Positions 17,345 to 25,843 of a stretch of 64,000 bases of DNA are shown here, one piece after another. This DNA comes from Alcanivorax sp. (GTDB lineage Bacteria; Pseudomonadota; Gammaproteobacteria; Pseudomonadales; Alcanivoracaceae): assembly GCA_013823245.1 (NCBI GenBank), contig PNLU01000002.1:18199-82198 (forward strand). The letters are read 5' to 3'. The number at the start of each line of letters is the position of its first letter. The stretch's first letter is position 1. The position numbers and the translations under genes were made by a program. The notes under the pieces were generated by a model that worked only from the letters and a program-made list of their open reading frames with translations, was not told the DNA's origin and searched no databases.

Positions 17345-19426
17345 TTACTGGCGCTCCATCGCAGCCTGGATAGCCGTCAGCGCGATGGTGTAAACAATAT
17401 CTTCCACCAGCGCACCCCGTGACAGATCGTTGACCGGCTTGTTCAGGCCCTGCAGCATCGGCCCGACGCTGACGCAGTTGGCGCTACGCTGCACCGCTTT
17501 GTACGTAGTGTTGCCGGTATTCAGATCCGGGAAAATGAAAATCGTCGCCCGCCCTGCCACAGGGCTGTCCGGGGCCTTGTCGCGGGCGACGCTCTGGATC
17601 GCGGCGGCATCATATTGCAGGGGGCCGTCGATCAGGAGATCCGGGCAGCGCGCCTTGGCCAGGCGAGCTGCTTCGCGCACTTTTTCCACGTCACTGCCAC
17701 TGCCGGATTCGCCGGTGGAATAGCTCACCATGGCCACACGCACCGGAATGCCGAAGGCCTCTGCGGAGCGGGCGCTCTGAATGGCAATTTCTGCGAGCTC
17801 TTCTGCGGTCGGATCGGGGTTTACCGCGCAGTCCCCATAGACCAGCACCTGATGTGGTAACAGCATGAAAAAGATCGAAGAAACCAGGTGATAACCCGGT
17901 GCAGCCTTGATCAACTGCAGCGCCGGTCGAATGGTATTGGCCGTGGTGTTCACAGCGCCGGACACCAGCCCGTCTACGTCCCCTTGCGCCAGCATCATCG
18001 TGCCCAGCACCACCGGATCTTCCAGTTGGGCCAGCGCCATGGGTTCGTTCAGCCCCTTGTTTCGGCGCAGCGCAACCATCGGCGCCACATACTTTTTCCG
18101 GATATCCTCGGGGTCAATCACTTCCAGCGCATCGGGCAAGGTGATGCCCTGCGCACGCGCAACTTTCTCCACCTCCGCCGGCGGCGCCAGCAGGACGCAC
18201 CGGGCAATGCCACGATTCTGGCATGTCACAGCCGCCTGGATGGTACGTGGTTCGCTACCCTCCGGCAGCACGATGCGTTTGTTGGCAGCTCTTGCCTGTT
18301 CTACCAGCCGATAACGAAAGGCTGACGGGGAAAGCGTGGGCTCTTTCGGCATACCACAACGCGCCACCAGCCATTCGCTGTCCAGTCGCGCCGCCACGAA
18401 ATCCGTGACCTGTTGCGCCCGCTCTCGATCATCCACCGGAATCTCGCGGCTCATGCGATCCAGATTGGTGGCGGTGTCATAGGAGCCGGTCTCCACCGTC
18501 ATCACGGGCAGTCCGGCGTCCAGCGCGCCCTGGCACAGCGACATAATCCTCGGGTCCGGTTTGAAACCGGTGCACAACAACAGGCCCGCCAGTGGGACGC
18601 CCCGCGCTGCAGCCAGGCTGACCGCCAGAATGATGTCGTCCCGGTCTCCCGGTGTAACCACCAGCACCCGTGGCTGCAACAGCTCCACGGTATTAGCCAC
18701 CGCTCGTGCGCAGAGTACAATTTTCTGGGCACGGCGTGTTTCATATTCGCCGGCATGAATAATCTCGGCCCCGAGCAGCTCTGCCACATCGCGGGTACGA
18801 GGCGCGCTCAGCATCTCGTCCCACGGGATGCTGCCCAGCAAACGGAAGCTGTTGTCCGCCATCTGCGGCAATCGCTCCCGCAGCCCGTCATGCAGCGCTT
18901 CGTTGCGGATCTTGTTGAGGATAACTCCCAGCACTCGCTCATGGCCCGGCCCGCCAAACTGGCGCGCGTTGATTTCAATCCGGTCAGCCAGCGCCTCGAC
19001 ACTGTCGTTATCCGAGGCCGCCACCAGGATGACATCGCCGCCCACGCTACTGGCCAACTCCGCATTCAGCCGTTCGGCATAGCTGACTTTACGCGTGGGC
19101 ACCATGCCTTCCACCACCACAACATCATTGCCTTTGGCCGCCTCGTGAAAACGCTCCACGCCCTCTTGCAACAGATCCGACATGCGCCCTTCGCTGAGCA
19201 GCCGCTCGGCCCGCGCCAGCGGCAAAGGCTCTGGAGGCGTCACCCCCAGTGTCGCCGCGACCAGCGCTGAGGAGCGCTCCGGCCCGCTGTCTCCATGCTG
19301 GTTCTGCGCAATCAGTTTGCAGAATCCGACCTTGAGCCCGGCACGCTCCAGTGCGCGAATCAGTCCCAGGCTGGCTGAGGTGAGGCCGACCCCGAAGCCG
19401 GTGGGTGCGAGAAAAAATACCTGCAT
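17345..19426 (-). CDS. pta: Phosphate acetyltransferase
   Basis: A 693-residue long-form Pta. The N-terminal P-loop-like domain ('FFLAPTGFGVGLTSASLGLI') is followed by a DRTGG domain ('LVVTPGDRDDIILAVSLAAA', about residue 255) and a C-terminal catalytic PTA_PTB domain from about residue 370 ('RIVLPEGSEPRTIQAA', 'VDGLVSGAVNTTANTIRPAL'). It converts acetyl-CoA and phosphate to acetyl phosphate and CoA. The ATG overlaps the ackA stop by one base, so the two form the ackA-pta acetate switch. Confidence 0.97.
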   Translation of the reverse strand: MQVFFLAPTGFGVGLTSASLGLIRALERAGLKVGFCKLIAQNQHGDSGPERSSALVAATLGVTPPEPLPLARAERLLSEGRMSDLLQEGVERFHEAAKGNDVVVVEGMVPTRKVSYAERLNAELASSVGGDVILVAASDNDSVEALADRIEINARQFGGPGHERVLGVILNKIRNEALHDGLRERLPQMADNSFRLLGSIPWDEMLSAPRTRDVAELLGAEIIHAGEYETRRAQKIVLCARAVANTVELLQPRVLVVTPGDRDDIILAVSLAAARGVPLAGLLLCTGFKPDPRIMSLCQGALDAGLPVMTVETGSYDTATNLDRMSREIPVDDRERAQQVTDFVAARLDSEWLVARCGMPKEPTLSPSAFRYRLVEQARAANKRIVLPEGSEPRTIQAAVTCQNRGIARCVLLAPPAEVEKVARAQGITLPDALEVIDPEDIRKKYVAPMVALRRNKGLNEPMALAQLEDPVVLGTMMLAQGDVDGLVSGAVNTTANTIRPALQLIKAAPGYHLVSSIFFMLLPHQVLVYGDCAVNPDPTAEELAEIAIQSARSAEAFGIPVRVAMVSYSTGESGSGSDVEKVREAARLAKARCPDLLIDGPLQYDAAAIQSVARDKAPDSPVAGRATIFIFPDLNTGNTTYKAVQRSANCVSVGPMLQGLNKPVNDLSRGALVEDIVYTIALTAIQAAMERQ

Positions 19427-20673
19427 TACGTCCCTCTTTCTGTCTGGCTGTCTGCATCAAGGCAGGCCAGCGATTCCGTGGCAATCTGGCGCTCCTCATC
19501 GGTCGGCACTACCAGAATATGTATGGATGCCGGCGCTTTTTCGATCGCACCGGCCACACCGCGCACGCAGCGCTGGTTGGCCTCGTCATCCAGTGCCAGG
19601 CCCAGCATGCCCAGGTGGGCGATGGTGGTGGCGCGAATCAGCGGCGAGTTTTCACCAATGCCGCCGGTAAAGATGACACCATCAAGTCGCGTCAGGGCGC
19701 AGCACATGCCGGCCAGGGACTTCGCCAGCCGGTAGCAGAATACTTCGATGGCCAGTGTCGCGCCGTCATGGCCTTGCGAGCGCGCCTGTTCCAGCTCGCG
19801 CATATCATTGCTTAACCCGGACAAACCGAGCAGCCCGCTCTCACGGTTCAGCACCGCATCAATTTTTTCCAGCGACCAGCCCAGGGTGCGACCAAGAAAA
19901 CCATGCAGGTTGGGATCGACATCCCCGCTGCGGGTGCCCATGACCAGCCCTTCCAGCGGGGTAAATCCCATGCTGGTATCAAGGCTGACGCCGGCCTGGA
20001 CCGCACAGGTCGAACAACCATTGCCCAGATGCGCGGACACCCAGCCACTGTCTGCGGGCGACAGGCCCGTCATCCGCGCGGCCTCTGCGGTGACATAGCG
20101 GTGACTGGTTCCATGAAAACCGTAACGCCGGACCCGTTGCTCCGTGTACAGCGCTTCCGGCAGGGCATAACGGTAGGCATGCGCTGGCATGCTCTGATGG
20201 AATGCCGTGTCGAATACCGCGATATGCGGCAACTGCGGGAACAGCGCGGTGGCCGCTTCGATGCCCATCAGATTGGCCGGATTATGCAGCGGCGCCAGCG
20301 CCGCTGCGTCTTCGATGGCCTGACGTGCGGCATCGTCAATCCGGCAGGCAGCGGTAAAGTGCTCGCCACCATGTACCACCCTGTGGCCCACGGCTGTCAA
20401 CCGGTCGCCGGCGTATTCGCGCACCACGGGCAGCAATGCCTCCATCGCCCGCCGGTGATCCGCCTTGCCCAGGGTGCGTTCCTGCCGGGGCGATGATCCA
20501 TCGCCCTGTTGCCAGCGCAGCCAGGCTTCATTGCTGCCAAGCCGGTCTGCCAGGCCGTGTAATACAAATCCGCTGCGCTGCTCGTCCACCAGCGCAAACT
20601 TGATCGACGAACTGCCGCAGTTGATCACCAGCACAAGCCGTGAGGCGTGTTCTGACGACGAGTGTTCTAACAT
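19426..20673 (-). CDS. ackA: Acetate kinase
   Basis: A 415-residue acetate kinase. '[20 protein letters not shown]' is the N-terminal phosphate-binding signature and '[17 protein letters not shown]' the second family signature. '[13 protein letters not shown]' is the C-terminal nucleotide-binding stretch. It makes acetate and ATP from acetyl phosphate and runs in reverse for acetate uptake. GGAG lies eight bases before the ATG. It is first in the ackA-pta operon. The promoter is expected in the 140 bases before the amtB terminator. Confidence 0.97.
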   Translation of the reverse strand: MLEHSSSEHASRLVLVINCGSSSIKFALVDEQRSGFVLHGLADRLGSNEAWLRWQQGDGSSPRQERTLGKADHRRAMEALLPVVREYAGDRLTAVGHRVVHGGEHFTAACRIDDAARQAIEDAAALAPLHNPANLMGIEAATALFPQLPHIAVFDTAFHQSMPAHAYRYALPEALYTEQRVRRYGFHGTSHRYVTAEAARMTGLSPADSGWVSAHLGNGCSTCAVQAGVSLDTSMGFTPLEGLVMGTRSGDVDPNLHGFLGRTLGWSLEKIDAVLNRESGLLGLSGLSNDMRELEQARSQGHDGATLAIEVFCYRLAKSLAGMCCALTRLDGVIFTGGIGENSPLIRATTIAHLGMLGLALDDEANQRCVRGVAGAIEKAPASIHILVVPTDEERQIATESLACLDADSQTERGT

Positions 20674-20762
20674 GGCGTTGCTCCAGCCTGCTCTCTCTAC
20701 AGGCCTACCTTAACGCCCCGCCACGCATTTGTCCGGCACGGTTACGCTGGCGCCACCGGAAC

Positions 20763-20789
20763 AAAAAAAGGGCGCCCGAGGGCGCCCTT
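20763..20789 (-). terminator. Intrinsic terminator of glnK-amtB
   Basis: On the minus strand, a perfect nine-base stem (AAGGGCGCC/GGCGCCCTT) with a CGAG-complement loop is followed directly by seven T residues. It lies 27 bases after the amtB stop and is a textbook Rho-independent terminator. Confidence 0.95.
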
Positions 20790-20815
20790 CATGTTTCCGG
20801 ACTGTCGTTGGCAGA

Positions 20816-22057
20816 TCAGCTGCCCTTGACGAATTCCGGGTAGGCTTCCATACCGCAGTCGGCGAGGTCCATACCGGCGTACTCGTCTTCCTCGGAGACC
20901 CGGATGCCCATGACCGCCTTGAGGATGCCCCACACGATCAGGCTGGTGAAGAATACCCAGACGAAGATCGTCAGGCCGCCAATGATCTGGCCGGAGAAGC
21001 TGGCGTCGCCTGTTACCGGTACCAGCATCAGACCCAGGATACCGCAGGTGCCGTGTACGGAGATGGCACCGACCGGATCGTCGATCTTCAGCTTGTCCAG
21101 GGTCAGGATGGAAGCCACCACCAGCAGACCGCCCATGGCACCGAAGAGGGTGGCCAGCAGCGGAGTCGGGGTGTCCGGACCTGCAGTGATGGTCACCAGG
21201 CCAGCCAGCGCGCCGTTCAGCAGCATGGTCAGGTCAGCCTTGCCGAACAGGATGCGAGCCAGGATCAGCGCGCCCAGACCACCACCTGCCGCAGCAGCGT
21301 TGGTGTTCATGAACACGATGGCGACATCGTTGGCAGCGTCCGCAGAGGCCGTAGCCAGCACCGAACCACCGTTGAAGCCGAACCAGCCCATCCACAGGAT
21401 GAAGGTACCCAGGGTCGCCAGCGGCAGGTTGGCACCCGGAATGGCGTTCACCTGGCCATTGGCGCCGTACTTGCCTTTACGGGCGCCCAGCAGCAGAACA
21501 CCCGCCAGCGCTGCAGCTGCACCGGCCATGTGCACGATGCCGGAACCTGCGAAGTCAGAGAAGCCCAGCGCATCCAGGTCGTACATGCCGAACACCGGCT
21601 CGCCGCCCCAGGTCCAGGAACCGGACATCGGGTAGATAAAGCCAGTCATAACGACAGCAAACGCCAGGAAAGCCCACAGTTTCATGCGCTCAGCGACCGC
21701 ACCGGACACGATGGACATGGCCGTGGCCACAAACACCACCTGGAAGAAGAAGTCAGAAGACGGTGCGTAGGTTTCTTCAGCCACGTACGCGAAGCCTTCT
21801 TCAACACCCTTGTCCATGATGCCGGACAGGAAGAAGCCGCCGTCGTACATGATGGCGTAACCACACACCATGTACATGGTGCAGGCCACTGCGAACAGTG
21901 CCACGTTCTTGGTCAGGATCTCGGTGGTGTTCTTGGCACGCACCAGACCCGCTTCGAGCATGGAGAAGCCGGCGGCCATCCACATTACCAGCGCGCCGCA
22001 TATCAGGAAGTAGAAAGTATCGAGCGCAAACTGCAGCTCTGAGATTTGGTATTCCAC
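20816..22057 (-). CDS. amtB: Ammonium transporter
   Basis: A 413-residue polytopic Amt protein with eleven predicted hydrophobic spans. The pore histidines appear in 'GSGIVHMAGAAAALAG' and 'ISVHGTCGILGLMLVP'. 'DYSFxxAGxxVVH'-like signature segments are present in diverged form. There is no cleavable signal peptide, consistent with many Amt proteins. It imports ammonium across the inner membrane and is blocked by unmodified GlnK, which is encoded just upstream. A strong terminator follows. Confidence 0.95.
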   Translation of the reverse strand: MEYQISELQFALDTFYFLICGALVMWMAAGFSMLEAGLVRAKNTTEILTKNVALFAVACTMYMVCGYAIMYDGGFFLSGIMDKGVEEGFAYVAEETYAPSSDFFFQVVFVATAMSIVSGAVAERMKLWAFLAFAVVMTGFIYPMSGSWTWGGEPVFGMYDLDALGFSDFAGSGIVHMAGAAAALAGVLLLGARKGKYGANGQVNAIPGANLPLATLGTFILWMGWFGFNGGSVLATASADAANDVAIVFMNTNAAAAGGGLGALILARILFGKADLTMLLNGALAGLVTITAGPDTPTPLLATLFGAMGGLLVVASILTLDKLKIDDPVGAISVHGTCGILGLMLVPVTGDASFSGQIIGGLTIFVWVFFTSLIVWGILKAVMGIRVSEEDEYAGMDLADCGMEAYPEFVKGS

Positions 22058-22123
22058 GGTGCAACCCTCCGAATGGAAGCGTCAGTCAACTAATTTAGGC
22101 ATGGATCGTTGGTTGACGGTGTT

Positions 22124-22678
<555 letters not shown>

Positions 22679-22742
22679 CTAGCAAATTCAGAGGGTTAAA
22701 CGCAAAGCACAGGATCACTCCTGCGCCGCGGGGGCCATTATA

Positions 22743-22761
22743 GCGCACGGGTTTGGTGCGC
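22743..22761. promoter_or_regulatory. Candidate NtrC binding site
   Basis: A perfect inverted repeat GCGCAC-N7-GTGCGC, which contains GCAC-N7-GTGC and the half-site TGGTGC in the spacing of the NtrC consensus. It lies about 105-120 bases upstream of the predicted sigma-54 start site. A further half-site, TGGTGCA, sits at 22771-22777. A TATAAT on the minus strand at 22737-22742 abuts it, so a sigma-70 start is also possible. Confidence 0.55.
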
Positions 22762-22836
22762 TCCCCAATTTGGTGCACGCGCCGGGGTGGCGCGCATCGT
22801 GTTACCATGGCGGCCCCACGATAGCAGGCTTTGAGC

Positions 22837-23085
22837 ATGAATGACGTCCCCCTGATTGATCGCCTGGTGGCCGATATCAGCCAGCGCCTTCCCGCTGGCC
22901 TCGGCGAATTCCGCGAAGAGGTCGAGCGCAACGTGCAGGCGGTATTGCGCGAGGCCATCGGTCGGCTTGATCTCGTCAGCCGGGAAGAATTCGACATCCA
23001 GCAGCAGGTGCTGGCCCGCACCCGTGAGAAACTGGAAGCCCTGGAGCGTCAGGTCGCGGCCATGGAGCACCAGGACCGTCCCTGA
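22837..23085 (+). CDS. ubiK: Ubiquinone biosynthesis accessory factor UbiK
   Basis: An 82-residue protein of the YqiC/UbiK family. The ATG at 22837 is preferred over the TTG two codons earlier. A helical N-terminal half ('LIDRLVADISQRLPAGLGEF') leads to 'LREAIGRLDLVSREEFDIQQ' and a C-terminal coiled coil ('REKLEALERQVAAME'). In Enterobacteria it assists the UbiJ-containing complex in aerobic ubiquinone synthesis. Its stop overlaps the start of the ankyrin gene by one base. Confidence 0.9.
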   Translation: MNDVPLIDRLVADISQRLPAGLGEFREEVERNVQAVLREAIGRLDLVSREEFDIQQQVLARTREKLEALERQVAAMEHQDRP

Positions 23086-24101
23086 TGCGCACCCTGCTGT
23101 ACCTGATCGCGGTGCTGGCCTCCGCCGGCTCCGCCCTCCACGCTCTGGCCGACGACCCCACAGACGCCCTTGCCCAGGCCTTGCGCGCCGGGGCAGCGGA
23201 CGAAGTGCTGAAGGCGTTGCACCAGGACGGTGCAGACATCGCCCTGCTGGCCCAGCGACACCCCTCCCTCCTGGCAGACCTGCACGCCGAGCGCCGTGCC
23301 ACGGCCACCTGGCTGCTGGGCGCAGGCTTTCCACCGGATCTGCCCGACGCCCGCGGTGACACCGCGCTGTATCACGCGGTGCGCCACGATGACCTGCAGC
23401 GTGTGCAGGCTCTGCTTGATGCCGGAGCGCAACCGGAACCCGAACTGCTGCGCCAGAGCCTGCGCAACGCGCGCCTGCCGCTGATTCGCACCGTGGCCGA
23501 GGCGCTGCCCGACCGCCACCAGTCGGCGCCCGACCTGCTGGCTGCCTATCTGGGCGAAGGCGGGCAAAACATGGCCATGGTGGAATGGCTGCTGCTGGAC
23601 GGCGCTGATCCGGATGTTCGCAACGCGCTGGGCGACACAGCCCTGCTCGCTGCAGCACGGCTCGGTCGGCATGATCTGGTCCATCTGCTGCTGGCACACG
23701 GCGCGAACCCCCATGCTGTCAGTGCCGGGGGCTGCGATCTGCACTGCTTCTACCGGCATGGTCCGGGCAGCGCCAGCAGCCGCTGGCGACAACCGCTGCC
23801 GGAGATCAACCAGCGCCCGGTGGCCTTTCTGGTGCTGGCCACCATGCCCATGTCTCTGGGCTACTTCGTGCTGGCCGGCGTGCTGCTGTATCGGCGCCGA
23901 CCGCTGCTGCCGATTACCGTCATCGCCCTGCTGGCGATGCTGGCCACCACACTGATCGCCACCACCCTGTTCTATGAATGCGCCCCCTGCCTGTTGCCTC
24001 CGGGAGCAAGTCAGTTTGCACTCACATCCGCTCTGACCCTTGCATTGTCTTTGGGTGGCTGGCTAGCCTGGCATTTCAGACCCTACAGTCGCCGATTCTG
24101 A
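23085..24101 (+). CDS. Exported ankyrin-repeat protein with C-terminal membrane spans
   Basis: A 338-residue protein. A signal peptide ('MRTLLYLIAVLASAGSALHALA') is followed by about four ankyrin-like repeats ('DARGDTALYHAVRHDDLQRV', 'NALGDTALLAAARLGRHDLV'), then three hydrophobic spans after about residue 245. The last two frame 'FYECAPCLLPPGAS', a CxxC that could form a disulfide. The repeats would face the periplasm. Ankyrin domains bind proteins; the partner is unknown. It is translationally coupled to ubiK, which is unexpected for a factor of unknown function. Confidence 0.75.
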   Translation: MRTLLYLIAVLASAGSALHALADDPTDALAQALRAGAADEVLKALHQDGADIALLAQRHPSLLADLHAERRATATWLLGAGFPPDLPDARGDTALYHAVRHDDLQRVQALLDAGAQPEPELLRQSLRNARLPLIRTVAEALPDRHQSAPDLLAAYLGEGGQNMAMVEWLLLDGADPDVRNALGDTALLAAARLGRHDLVHLLLAHGANPHAVSAGGCDLHCFYRHGPGSASSRWRQPLPEINQRPVAFLVLATMPMSLGYFVLAGVLLYRRRPLLPITVIALLAMLATTLIATTLFYECAPCLLPPGASQFALTSALTLALSLGGWLAWHFRPYSRRF

Positions 24102-24111
24102 GCACGAACTC

Positions 24112-24139
24112 TTGCCGCCTGCTCAGGCAGCGCTATAAT
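24112..24139 (+). promoter_or_regulatory. Sigma-70 promoter of the TetR-RND efflux operon
   Basis: TTGCCG (24112-24117), a 16-base spacer and a perfect TATAAT (24134-24139). The initiation region runs into the inverted repeat at 24152-24173, so a bound repressor would block it. Confidence 0.75.
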
Positions 24140-24151
24140 GCGCTCCAATTA

Positions 24152-24173
24152 CTGTACCAACCAGACGGTACAG
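24152..24173. promoter_or_regulatory. Inverted-repeat operator of the TetR regulator
   Basis: CTGTACC and GGTACAG form perfect seven-base arms around an eight-base centre. The site begins 13 bases after the -10 box and ends 20 bases before the tetR-family start codon. The position and symmetry fit autorepression by the dimeric regulator encoded immediately downstream. Confidence 0.75.
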
Positions 24174-24192
24174 AACAGATGGGAGACAGACG

Positions 24193-24768
24193 ATGCGGCG
24201 GCGCAAGCCTTCCCCCGGTGAGCCCAACACCCGGGACCAGATTCTGGATGCTGCACAGCAGATTGCCGCCTCACAGGGCGCAGGCCATGTGACACTGGAT
24301 GCCGTGGCCCGGGAAAGCGGTCTGAGCAAGGGTGGCGTGCTGTATCACTTTCCGAACAAGGACGCCCTGATCAACGGCATGCTGGAACGACTGATCGTGC
24401 GTAACGCGGCCGCCCGGGAAGCCCTGGAGCAGTCACTGACCGATCGCCCTCATTCGATCCTGCGCGCCATGATGCATGCGCGCGCGCCCGAGCATCGCGC
24501 TCTGGACCCGGATGTCGCCATGGCCGTGCTGGCCGCCGCTGCCGAAAAACCGCAACTGCTGGACCCGATGCGCGAGCACATCCGGCAGCTCTATGAACGC
24601 ATTGTAGACCAGCACAAAGACGGTGATCTGGATCTGGCCCTGTTGCTCTGGGCAACAGCTGACGGATTGCTGTTTCAGGATTTGCTGGCACTCTCGCCGC
24701 TGGACCCGGATCACCGCCAACGCCTGGATCGTCGCTTGCTGGCCCTTACCGAGGAGCTGTTGTCATGA
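24193..24768 (+). CDS. TetR family regulator of RND efflux operon
   Basis: A 191-residue TetR protein. The helix-turn-helix is 'VTLDAVARESGLSKGGVLYHF' shortened at either end (about residues 36-55), followed by a helical ligand domain. The gene ends with an ATGA overlap to the adaptor gene, so repressor and pump are produced from one transcript. The palindrome just upstream is its probable operator. The inducer is unknown, likely a pump substrate. Confidence 0.9.
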   Translation: MRRRKPSPGEPNTRDQILDAAQQIAASQGAGHVTLDAVARESGLSKGGVLYHFPNKDALINGMLERLIVRNAAAREALEQSLTDRPHSILRAMMHARAPEHRALDPDVAMAVLAAAAEKPQLLDPMREHIRQLYERIVDQHKDGDLDLALLLWATADGLLFQDLLALSPLDPDHRQRLDRRLLALTEELLS

Positions 24769-25832
24769 ATACCCTGCGCCATCTTTCCGTAATACTGGCC
24801 AGCGTCGCCAGCCTGTTGCTGCTCAGCGCCTGCGGCGACACCCCGCCGGACGACGGCGAGGCCGGGCTGCGCCCGGTGCGCGTCATGACGGTGGGGGCCG
24901 GCGACGCCCTGACCAGTCGGCGTTTTGTCGGCCGCGTGGATGCAGTCAGCACCGTGGATCTGTCTTTCCAGGTCGGTGGCCGCATCGCCGAATTGCCGGT
25001 GCAGCAGGGCAGCGTTGTGCCCGTCGGCAGACTGATTGCCGCTCTGGATCCGGCTGATTACCGCCTGGCCTTGCGTGAAGCAGAAGTGCAGCGCGAACAA
25101 GCCAGCCGGGACCTGGAACGCCAGCGCACCCTGCTGGAACGTGGCACCGTGTCACCGGCGGCGTTCGACCAGGCCAAGACTCAATACGATCTGGCCGAGG
25201 TCGCTCTGGATAATGCCCGCCGCAACCTGTCCTACACCCGCATCACGGCGCCTTTCGATGCGCTGGTCACACGCCGTCTGGTCGACCGGCACACCAATGT
25301 GCAACCCAACACCACCGTAGTCCGCGTGCAGGATGTCACCGAGCTGCGCGTGCACATCAATGTGCCCGAACATCTGGTGCGCATCTCCAGCGAAACGTCG
25401 CTGTTCGATGTCAGCGCCTTTTTCTCGCAGCACCCGGACCAGCCGTTCAAGCTGGAATACCGCGAGCACGAAACGGAACCTGATGCGGTGACACAGACCT
25501 ATCAGGTCAGCTTCGGCATGCCACGCCCGGAAGACTTCAATGTGCTGCCCGGCATGACCGTCACGGTGGAAATTCGCACCCGTGGCGCCCAGGCCGACAC
25601 ACGTTTCCAGGTGCCGGTGGGCGCGCTGGACATGACCGCAGAGGGCGAATTCCGTGTCTGGGTATATGACCCGGAGCAACGCACCGTGTCCCCGCGCCCG
25701 GTCGAAGTTGGCCTGCTCGGGCTGGATCAGGCGACCGTTATCGATGGTCTGGAAGCAGGCGACATGCTGGTGACTGCAGGGACGGTGTTCCTGCGTGACG
25801 GCATGCGCGTGCGCCCGTTCGAAAAATACTGA
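24765..25832 (+). CDS. RND efflux periplasmic adaptor lipoprotein
   Basis: A 355-residue membrane-fusion protein. The lipobox 'LLLLSAC' ends at Cys23, so it is anchored to the inner membrane as a lipoprotein. A lipoyl/barrel-sandwich segment ('VDLSFQVGGRIAELPVQQGS'), a short alpha-hairpin (about residues 105-145) and a beta-barrel follow. It bridges the RND pump to an outer-membrane channel. No channel gene lies nearby, so a TolC-type protein encoded elsewhere is probably used. Confidence 0.92.
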   Translation: MNTLRHLSVILASVASLLLLSACGDTPPDDGEAGLRPVRVMTVGAGDALTSRRFVGRVDAVSTVDLSFQVGGRIAELPVQQGSVVPVGRLIAALDPADYRLALREAEVQREQASRDLERQRTLLERGTVSPAAFDQAKTQYDLAEVALDNARRNLSYTRITAPFDALVTRRLVDRHTNVQPNTTVVRVQDVTELRVHINVPEHLVRISSETSLFDVSAFFSQHPDQPFKLEYREHETEPDAVTQTYQVSFGMPRPEDFNVLPGMTVTVEIRTRGAQADTRFQVPVGALDMTAEGEFRVWVYDPEQRTVSPRPVEVGLLGLDQATVIDGLEAGDMLVTAGTVFLRDGMRVRPFEKY

Positions 25833-25843
25833 AGGAGGCCATC

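Noticed and set aside
20729-22042. 437-residue plus-strand ORF opposite amtB
   Set aside because: His/Gln/Arg-rich antisense frame that crosses the amtB terminator and has no recognisable motif.
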